A stretch of 42,476 nt of DNA from Cellulomonas sp. (GTDB lineage Bacteria; Actinomycetota; Actinomycetes; Actinomycetales; Cellulomonadaceae). The translations under genes and the position numbers were made by a program. The notes beneath the pieces are model-generated. The model was not told the DNA's origin, ran no database searches, and was given only the letters and a program-made list of their open reading frames with translations. The stretch covers positions 1-42,476 of the forward strand of contig NZ_JAGIBD010000031.1 in assembly GCF_017744555.1 (NCBI RefSeq). Direction: 5' to 3'. Below are positions 19,380-25,109 of the stretch, one piece after another (position 1 is the first letter of the stretch; each line of letters starts with the position of its first letter).

Positions 19380-20519
19380 TCAGCCGAGCAGGTCGGCCGC
19401 GTGCACCCCCGCGACCCCGGCGGCGAGGAACGCGGCCGGGTCCTGCTCCAGGCCACGGCCCATCGTCGACAGCCGCACGGGCGTGCCCGCGAGGGCGGAG
19501 AGCAGGTCGGCCCCCGCGTCGACGTCGACGAGCCGGTGCGGACCGTGCGGGGCCGCGAGCGCGGCGACCTGGTGCCGGACCCGTCGTCCGAGCGCGTCGA
19601 GGCCGCCCTCGGGGTCGGGCTCGAACACCGGCACGGGCACGTCGGCGGCGGCGAGCGCGACCCGCCCGTAGGCGGTCAGCGAGTGGTGGGAGACGCCCAG
19701 GTGCCGCTCGCGTGCGTCGGCGCCCGAGACCCGCAGGGACGCGACGGCCCGGCCGCCCAGGGCCGCAGTCGCGTTGACGGCTTCGCCCGCTGCCACGCCG
19801 GAGAACCCCCAGCGTGTCCCGGTGCCGAGGTTGCCGGGACCCTGCGCGACGACGGCGAGGTCGGCGCCGACGACGACGCGTGCGGCGAGCAGCCCGGTGT
19901 GGACGGTCACGGCCTCGAGGTCGCCGCCGAACGCCTGACCGGTGGTGACGCAGGCCTCGATCCACCCGGCGTCCCGCAGCCCTGCGATCGTCCGGGAGAA
20001 CCAGGCGGGCAGCGCGCCCCCGTCGGTCATGACGTACGCCACGCGCGGGGCGGCGCGGCCCGCACGGGCCGAGGCGTACCGGGCACCCGCGACGATCGCG
20101 GGCAGCGCGGAGTGGAGGTCCGCGACGACGACGGGCATCCCGCCCAGGTCGTCGGCGTCGCGCAGCGCGTCGTGGTACGGGGACTCCTGGTCGTCGACGC
20201 CCAGCACCATCGCCTGCAGCGGCGTGTAGCGGGCCTTGACGAGGTGCCCGGGGCCGGCGGCCGGGTCGTCGGGGACGTGGTCGGCGGGGCCGACGACCAG
20301 GGCGTACCCGCCCGTGCCGAGCCCGCGGGCGAGCGCCGACACGTTGAGCAGCAGCCGGTCGCCGACGGCGACGGGTCCGACGAGCGACGGGTAGGCGAGC
20401 GCCCGGACCTCGGCGGGCAGAGCCGCCCCGGCGTGCTCGTCGAGCCGCACGGTGACCTCGGCGGCGCCCGGCCATGACGTCCCGAGCCCGACGACGACAC
20501 CCGCACGCCACGTGATCAC
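19380..20519 (-). CDS. DUF3866 family protein of unknown function
   Basis: A 379-residue protein. I place the start at GTG 20519 (MITWRAGVVVGL), not an earlier in-frame GTG at 20552, because a TAGCGT -10 box lies 7 nt before it and the longer form would overlap the divergent promoter. Recognisable segments are YTPLQAMVLGVDDQESPYH, MPVVVADLHSALPAIVAGAR, RVAYVMTDGGALPAWFSRT, VVVGADLAVVAQGPGNLGTG and HLGVSHHSLTAYGRVALAAA. They match the actinobacterial DUF3866 family. Conserved Asp/His/Gly patterns suggest an enzyme fold, but I cannot name a reaction. No signal peptide or clear membrane segment. It is divergent from pafBC-tat-helY. Confidence 0.85.
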   Translation of the reverse strand: MITWRAGVVVGLGTSWPGAAEVTVRLDEHAGAALPAEVRALAYPSLVGPVAVGDRLLLNVSALARGLGTGGYALVVGPADHVPDDPAAGPGHLVKARYTPLQAMVLGVDDQESPYHDALRDADDLGGMPVVVADLHSALPAIVAGARYASARAGRAAPRVAYVMTDGGALPAWFSRTIAGLRDAGWIEACVTTGQAFGGDLEAVTVHTGLLAARVVVGADLAVVAQGPGNLGTGTRWGFSGVAAGEAVNATAALGGRAVASLRVSGADARERHLGVSHHSLTAYGRVALAAADVPVPVFEPDPEGGLDALGRRVRHQVAALAAPHGPHRLVDVDAGADLLSALAGTPVRLSTMGRGLEQDPAAFLAAGVAGVHAADLLG

Positions 20520-20526
20520 GGCGCAC

Positions 20527-20532
20527 ACGCTA
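20527..20532 (-). promoter_or_regulatory. -10 TAGCGT of the DUF3866 gene, leaderless arrangement
   Basis: On the minus strand TAGCGT (20532 down to 20527) ends 7 nt before GTG 20519. It lies back to back with the pafB -10 box. Confidence 0.55.
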
Positions 20533-20540
20533 CCGGCCGC

Positions 20541-20546
20541 TACGGT
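20541..20546 (+). promoter_or_regulatory. -10 TACGGT of pafB, leaderless arrangement
   Basis: TACGGT ends 8 nt before the pafB ATG at 20555. No ribosome-binding site. Confidence 0.55.
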
Positions 20547-20554
20547 GGTCACCG

Positions 20555-21580
20555 ATGCCCGCCTCGATCGCCCCCGCCGAGCGCCTGCTCAACCTCGTCA
20601 TCGCCCTGGTGAACACCCCGGGCCGTATGACGAAGGAGCAGGTGCGCTCGAGTGTCGCCGGGTACCAGGACGCCCCGTCCGACGACGCGTTCGAGCGGAT
20701 GTTCGAGCGCGACAAGGACACGCTGCGCGACCTCGGCATCCCAGTGGTGACCGTCACGGACGCGGGGCACGGCGACGACTTCGGGTACCGGGTGGACCTC
20801 GACGCGTACGCGCTGCCGCCGCTCGACCTCACGGCGGGGGAGCTCGGCGTGCTCGCGATGGCCGCCCAGGTGTGGCAGGACCAGGCGCTGCGGGCGGACT
20901 CGTCGCGGGCCCTGACGAAGCTGCGTGCCGTGGGCGACGCCCCCGGGTCGACGGACCTTGTCACGGGGCTCGCGCCGCGCGTGCGTCCGGGCGGTGGCGC
21001 GCTGGGGCCGCTCATGGACGCGGTGCACGAGCGGCGGGTCGTGAAGTTCACGTACCGGGCCGCGAACACGGGGGAGGTCCGCGAGCGCGTCGTGGAGCCG
21101 TGGCGGCTCCTCGCCCGGCGGGGCGGCTGGGTGCTGGTCGGCCGGGACCGTGACCGGCAGGCGAGCCGGTCGTACCGGCTGAGCCGCATCGAGGGCGCCG
21201 TCCGGGCGCTCGGTGAGCCCGGAGCCTTCCCGCCGCCCGCCGAGGACGAGCTGGCCGAGGCGATGGCCTCGTGGGCCGCGGGCGCGCAGCAGGTCGCGAC
21301 GCTCGCGGTGCGTCCTGAGCGCGCGGGGGCGATGCGGGCGCGGTCCGTCGCGGCGCCCGACGACGCGCCGGACTGGGCAGCGGACCCCGTGGTGGGCCCG
21401 CTCCTCGAGCACCGTGACGTCGTCCACGTGCCGTTCCGGTCGGCGTGGGAGCTCGCGGAGGAGCTCGTCGGGTACGGCGACGCGGTCCTCGTCCTGGCGC
21501 CCACCGAGCTGCGCCGCTCGGTGCTCCGGCTCCTGCGGACCGCGGCGACGCTCGACGAGAGGGTGAGGGCCCATGGCTGA
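20555..21580 (+). CDS. pafB: WYL-domain transcription factor PafB
   Basis: A 341-residue regulator. The N-terminal winged HTH is AERLLNLVIALVNTPGRMTKEQVRSSVAGY. A central linker and WYL domain follow (VVKFTYRAANTGEVRERVVEPWRLLARRGGWVLVGRD, SRSYRLSRIEG). The C-terminal WCX extension runs to DERVRAHG. PafB works with PafC as a heterodimer that activates the LexA-independent DNA-damage response in actinobacteria. The WYL domain is thought to sense nucleic acid. Here, as in mycobacteria, it leads a pafBC-tatAC-helY neighbourhood. It overlaps pafC by 8 bp. Confidence 0.93.
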   Translation: MPASIAPAERLLNLVIALVNTPGRMTKEQVRSSVAGYQDAPSDDAFERMFERDKDTLRDLGIPVVTVTDAGHGDDFGYRVDLDAYALPPLDLTAGELGVLAMAAQVWQDQALRADSSRALTKLRAVGDAPGSTDLVTGLAPRVRPGGGALGPLMDAVHERRVVKFTYRAANTGEVRERVVEPWRLLARRGGWVLVGRDRDRQASRSYRLSRIEGAVRALGEPGAFPPPAEDELAEAMASWAAGAQQVATLAVRPERAGAMRARSVAAPDDAPDWAADPVVGPLLEHRDVVHVPFRSAWELAEELVGYGDAVLVLAPTELRRSVLRLLRTAATLDERVRAHG

Positions 21581-22553
21581 GCGGGCGAGCGACCGCCTGC
21601 TGCGGATGCTGGGCATGATCACGTACCTCGACCGGCACGAGGGCGTGCCCGTCGAGGACATCGCGCAGCAGTTCGGGGTGTCCGCCGACCAGGTGCTCGA
21701 GGACATCGACACGCTGTGGGTGACGGGCACGCCCGGTTACTTCCCGCACGACCTCATCGACTTCGACGCGGCCTCGTACGAGCAGGGCGTCGTGCGCCTC
21801 ACGGAGTCGCGGGGGATGACCCGGCCGCTGCGGCTCGGCACGCGCGAGGCGGTCGCGCTCGTCGCGGCCCTGCGTGCCCTGTCGGCGTCGTTCGGCCCGG
21901 CCCTGGACGCCGAGCGGTCGGCGGTGCTCGAGTCCGCGCTCGCGAAGCTCACCGCGGCGACTGGTGACGCCGCGGCGGCCGTCGACGTGCAGCTCGGCAT
22001 GGATGCGTCCCCGGAGGTCGCCGCGACCGTCGCCACGGCGCTGCGCCGGCGGCGCCGGCTGCACATCCGCTACGTCAACGCGGCCGACGTGTCGACCGAG
22101 CGCGACGTGGACCCGGCGCGGCTCGTGACGGACGACGAGCGCTCGTACCTGCTCGGCTGGTGCCTCCTGGTCGACGACGAGAGGCTGTTCCGGGTGGACC
22201 GGATCCTCGAGGCGACCCTGCTCGACGAGGCGGCGCAGGACCACGGCATCGGCGCCCGCAGCGGCGAGTTCGCGCCCGGCCCCGAGGGGGAGCTCGTGAC
22301 GCTGCACCTCGCGAGCACCGCGCGCTGGGTGGCCGAGAGCGTGCCGGTCGAGGCGGTGCGGAACCAGCCCGACGGGTCGTTCGAGCTGGACCTGCGCGTG
22401 GTGCGGCCCGCGTGGCTGCGGCACCTGGTGCTGCAGGTGGCCGGCGAGATGCTCGGTGCGACGCCGGTGCGCGTGGGCGACGAGGCCGCGGCGGCGGCCA
22501 GGTCCGCGCTCGCCGCGTACGGGCCGCTCGCGGACGCAGCGGTGGGGGGCTGA
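21573..22553 (+). CDS. pafC: WYL-domain transcription factor PafC
   Basis: A 326-residue partner of PafB whose ATG overlaps the end of pafB. The N-terminal HTH is RASDRLLRMLGMITYLDRHEGVPVEDIAQQFGVSADQVLED. The WYL segment is RRRRLHIRYVNAADVSTERDVDPARLVTDDERSYLLGWC, with LFRVDRILEA after it. A C-terminal WCX domain follows. Together PafB and PafC form the DNA-damage-responsive activator; coupling by overlap keeps the two subunits in proportion. Confidence 0.93.
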   Translation: MAERASDRLLRMLGMITYLDRHEGVPVEDIAQQFGVSADQVLEDIDTLWVTGTPGYFPHDLIDFDAASYEQGVVRLTESRGMTRPLRLGTREAVALVAALRALSASFGPALDAERSAVLESALAKLTAATGDAAAAVDVQLGMDASPEVAATVATALRRRRRLHIRYVNAADVSTERDVDPARLVTDDERSYLLGWCLLVDDERLFRVDRILEATLLDEAAQDHGIGARSGEFAPGPEGELVTLHLASTARWVAESVPVEAVRNQPDGSFELDLRVVRPAWLRHLVLQVAGEMLGATPVRVGDEAAAAARSALAAYGPLADAAVGG

Positions 22554-22555
22554 CG

Positions 22556-22879
22556 ATGCTCTGGTTCGGCGTGTGGACCCTGCTGGTCGTCGGGACCCTC
22601 GTGGGCGCGTTCTTCCTCGGTCGGCGCCTGTGGCGGTCGGCGACGGCGTTCGCCGCCGAGCTCGGCCGGGCCGCGGCTGCGGCGCAGCAGCTCGCCGACC
22701 GTGTCGAGGAGCTGCGCCTGGCCGCGGAGCCTCGGGACACGGGGACGACGCTGCTCGCGGACCCGGCAGTGGTCCGGCTCCGGTACGACGCCGTCCGCGC
22801 GGCCAGGCATGCGCGGCGGGCCGAGCGGGTGGAGCGGCACCGCCGCACGTGGGCGTCGTGGGGCGCGTACTGGCGCTGA
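22556..22879 (+). CDS. Small single-pass membrane protein of unknown function
   Basis: A 107-residue protein starting 2 bp after the pafC stop. One hydrophobic segment lies at the N-terminus (MLWFGVWTLLVVGTLVGAFFLG, about residues 2-22). It is followed by an Ala-rich amphipathic helix (SATAFAAELGRAAAAAQQLA) and an Arg-rich C-terminal half ending WASWGAYWR. The layout resembles a TatA/B-like shape (membrane helix plus amphipathic helix), but there is no TatA sequence signature and I do not claim homology. Third-position GC is high like its neighbours, supporting a real gene. It is the third cistron of the pafBC transcript. Confidence 0.7.
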   Translation: MLWFGVWTLLVVGTLVGAFFLGRRLWRSATAFAAELGRAAAAAQQLADRVEELRLAAEPRDTGTTLLADPAVVRLRYDAVRAARHARRAERVERHRRTWASWGAYWR

Positions 22880-22932
22880 GGTCCGGACGAGGCCGGTCGC
22901 GAGAGCGGGCCGGAGCGCGACTCCCGGACGGT

Positions 22933-22938
22933 TAGTAT
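22933..22938 (+). promoter_or_regulatory. -10 TAGTAT upstream of tatA
   Basis: TAGTAT in the 91-bp gap before tatA. The start near 22945 leaves a leader of about 26 nt with GAGGAG at 22959-22964. Unlike its neighbours this gene is leadered. Confidence 0.5.
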
Positions 22939-22970
22939 CGACAGGCCCCGCACCACTGAGGAGAGCACCC

Positions 22971-23195
22971 ATGTTCAGGAACGGCCTGCAGTTCTGGCAC
23001 ATCATCGTCATCGTGGTGCTCGTCGTGCTGCTCTTCGGTGCCAACCGTCTGCCCGGTCTGGCGAAGAGCGTCGGCCAGTCCATGAAGATCTTCCGCGACG
23101 AGGTCAAGGACCTGCGCGAACCGGACGACAAGAAGCCTGCCGCGGACCGGCCGACCGACGAGCCGACCGAGGGCACCACGCCGCCGAAGGTCTGA
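22971..23195 (+). CDS. tatA: Twin-arginine translocase subunit TatA
   Basis: A 74-residue protein. The single membrane helix (QFWHIIVIVVLVVLLFGANRLP) carries the conserved FGxxxLP hinge, followed by the amphipathic helix GLAKSVGQSMKIFRDEVKDL and a charged, Pro/Thr-rich tail. TatA oligomerises to let folded proteins cross the membrane with TatC. ATG 22971 has a GAGGAG 6 nt upstream. tatC starts 6 bp after the stop. No TatB is seen in the window; in actinobacteria it is usually encoded elsewhere. Confidence 0.95.
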   Translation: MFRNGLQFWHIIVIVVLVVLLFGANRLPGLAKSVGQSMKIFRDEVKDLREPDDKKPAADRPTDEPTEGTTPPKV

Positions 23196-23201
23196 CCGCA
23201 C

Positions 23202-24044
23202 GTGGAAGCTGCTCGCCGCGGGGACGATCCCGGCGGCCGGATGCCCCTGCGGGCGCACCTCGCCGAGCTGCGCCGCCGGGTGTTCTTCGCGGCGCTCGGG
23301 CTCGTCGTCGGTGCCGCCGTCGGGTGGTGGCTGTACGACCCGGTGTTCGAGGCGCTGCAGATGCCGCTGCAGCACGTCGCGGAGCTGCGCGGCAACGACG
23401 AGCTCGTCGCCCTCAACTTCGCGGGGATCGCGACGTCGTTCGACATGAAGCTCAAGGTGTCGTTCTTCCTCGGCGTGATCCTGTCGAGCCCCTGGTGGAT
23501 CTACCAGCTCTGGGCGTTCATCACGCCGGGCCTGACCCGCAAGGAGCGGCACTACGCGATCGGCTTCCTCGCCGCCGCCGTGCCCCTCTTCCTCGCCGGC
23601 ACCGCGCTCGCGTGGTGGGCGCTGCCGAACGCCGTCGAGCTCCTCACGGGGTTCACGCCACAGGGGTCGGCGAACCTCATCGACGCCCAGACGTACCTGA
23701 GCTTCGTCATGCGGCTGATCCTCGCGTTCGGGCTGGCGTTCCTGCTGCCCGTCGTCATGGTCGCCCTCAACTTCGCGGGCATCGGGCGGGCCGCCACCTG
23801 GCGCAAGGGCTGGCGGTGGGCCGTGCTGATCGCGTTCGTGTTCGCCGCGGTCATGACCCCGACGCCCGACGCGATCACGATGATCGCCGTGGCCGTCCCC
23901 ATCTGCCTGCTGTACTTCGCGGCGCTCGTCATCTGCACCGCGCACGACCGGCGTGTCGACCGTCGGCGGGTCGCCGCCGGCCTGCCCCGGCTCGACGGCA
24001 CCCTTCCCGGCGAGGATCCGAGCACCGGGAGCGCCACCGCATGA
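23202..24044 (+). CDS. tatC: Sec-independent translocase subunit TatC
   Basis: A 280-residue polytopic protein starting at GTG. The cytoplasmic N-terminus has MPLRAHLAELRRRVFFAALG, with the conserved HLxELRxR. Six hydrophobic segments follow, including VSFFLGVILSSPWWIYQLWAF with ITPGLTRKERHY, then YLSFVMRLILAFGLAFLLPV and AVMTPTPDAITMIAVAVPI. TatC recognises the twin-arginine signal peptide. A charged C-terminal tail (RRVDRRRVAAGLPRL and on) is typical of actinobacteria. The stop overlaps the next ATG by 4 bp. Confidence 0.96.
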   Translation: MEAARRGDDPGGRMPLRAHLAELRRRVFFAALGLVVGAAVGWWLYDPVFEALQMPLQHVAELRGNDELVALNFAGIATSFDMKLKVSFFLGVILSSPWWIYQLWAFITPGLTRKERHYAIGFLAAAVPLFLAGTALAWWALPNAVELLTGFTPQGSANLIDAQTYLSFVMRLILAFGLAFLLPVVMVALNFAGIGRAATWRKGWRWAVLIAFVFAAVMTPTPDAITMIAVAVPICLLYFAALVICTAHDRRVDRRRVAAGLPRLDGTLPGEDPSTGSATA

Positions 24045-24955
24045 GGCACGTGGGAGTCGTCGTCAACCCGACGGCGGGCAAGGGCCGCGGCGCGTCCGCG
24101 GGACGGCAGGTTCACGGGATGCTCGAGGCGAAAGGCTTCAAGGTCCAGGACCTGTCCGCCCCGACGCTCGCGCAGGCGACCGACCGGGCGCGTGCCGCGG
24201 CCGTACAGGGGCTCGACGCGGTCGTCGTGGTCGGCGGTGACGGGATGGCGCACCTCGGCGTCAACGTGGTCGCCGGCACCGCCCTGCCGCTCGGCATCGT
24301 GGCCGCAGGGACGGGCAACGACATCGCGCGCACGCTCGGGCTGCCGCGGGGCGACATCGCCGCATCCGTCGACGTCGTCGAGCGTGCGCTCCACGACGGG
24401 CCGCGCCGCATCGACGCGGTGCGGGTCGGGTCGCCCCAGCACGCCGCGCACGAGTGGTTCGTCGGCGTGCTGTCGTGCGGGATCGACGCCGCGATCAACG
24501 CGCGCGCGAACGAGCTGACCTGGCCGAAGGGCTCGGGTCGCTACGTCCGGGCCCTCGTGCCCGAGCTCGCGTCGTTCCGCCCGTTCGGCTACCGCGTGAC
24601 CCTCGACGACGAGGTCTGGGAGTCCGCCGGCACGCTGGTCGCGGTCGCGAACGTGCCGTGGATCGGCGGCGGGCTCAAGATCGCACCCGACGCGCAGCCG
24701 GACGACGGGCTGCTCGACGTGGTCCTCGCCGGGCCGTTCACCAAGCCGGGCGTCGTCAAGATCTTCCCGGGGATCTACCGCGGCCGCCACGTGCGGCACC
24801 CGTCCGTCCGCGTCGTGCGGACCCGGTCGGTGCTCATCGAGCCGGTCGGCTCGCTCGGAGCGGCGCCGCCCGCGGCATTCGCCGACGGGGAGCGCGTCGG
24901 CACGCTGCCGCTGCGGGTGCAGGTGGACCCGGGCGCGGTGTCCGTCCTGGCCTGA
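24041..24955 (+). CDS. Diacylglycerol kinase-like lipid kinase (DAGK catalytic domain)
   Basis: A 304-residue cytosolic protein. The catalytic domain starts VGVVVNPTAGKGRG, with the nucleotide motif VVVVGGDGMAHLGVN (GGDG 65-68) and GIVAAGTGNDIARTLGLP. The second beta-rich domain contains PWIGGGLKIAPDAQPDDGLLDVVL and ends with VQVDPGAVSVLA. Family members phosphorylate diacylglycerol, sphingosine or related lipids; the substrate here is not visible. Canonical DAGK has GGDGT, and here Met follows the motif. The gene overlaps tatC by 4 bp, so it is translationally coupled to the Tat operon. Confidence 0.88.
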   Translation: MRHVGVVVNPTAGKGRGASAGRQVHGMLEAKGFKVQDLSAPTLAQATDRARAAAVQGLDAVVVVGGDGMAHLGVNVVAGTALPLGIVAAGTGNDIARTLGLPRGDIAASVDVVERALHDGPRRIDAVRVGSPQHAAHEWFVGVLSCGIDAAINARANELTWPKGSGRYVRALVPELASFRPFGYRVTLDDEVWESAGTLVAVANVPWIGGGLKIAPDAQPDDGLLDVVLAGPFTKPGVVKIFPGIYRGRHVRHPSVRVVRTRSVLIEPVGSLGAAPPAAFADGERVGTLPLRVQVDPGAVSVLA

Positions 24956-25097
24956 GCGGGGCACCCGCCTGAACGGCACCCGTCCTCGGGCCGGAGCTCG
25001 TTGCGAGGCGGAGCCGCTGTGGCGCAGACCCGACGAGAGCCGCCGCGGCGCGGGGCCTGACGGAGCGCGGCGCCCGCGCGTCCGACGAGCACGTGCC

Positions 25098-25103
25098 TAG
25101 GGT
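25098..25103 (+). promoter_or_regulatory. -10 TAGGGT of helY, leaderless arrangement
   Basis: TAGGGT ends 6 nt before GTG 25110. No ribosome-binding site in the 154-bp gap. Confidence 0.57.
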
Positions 25104-25109
25104 GTCGGT

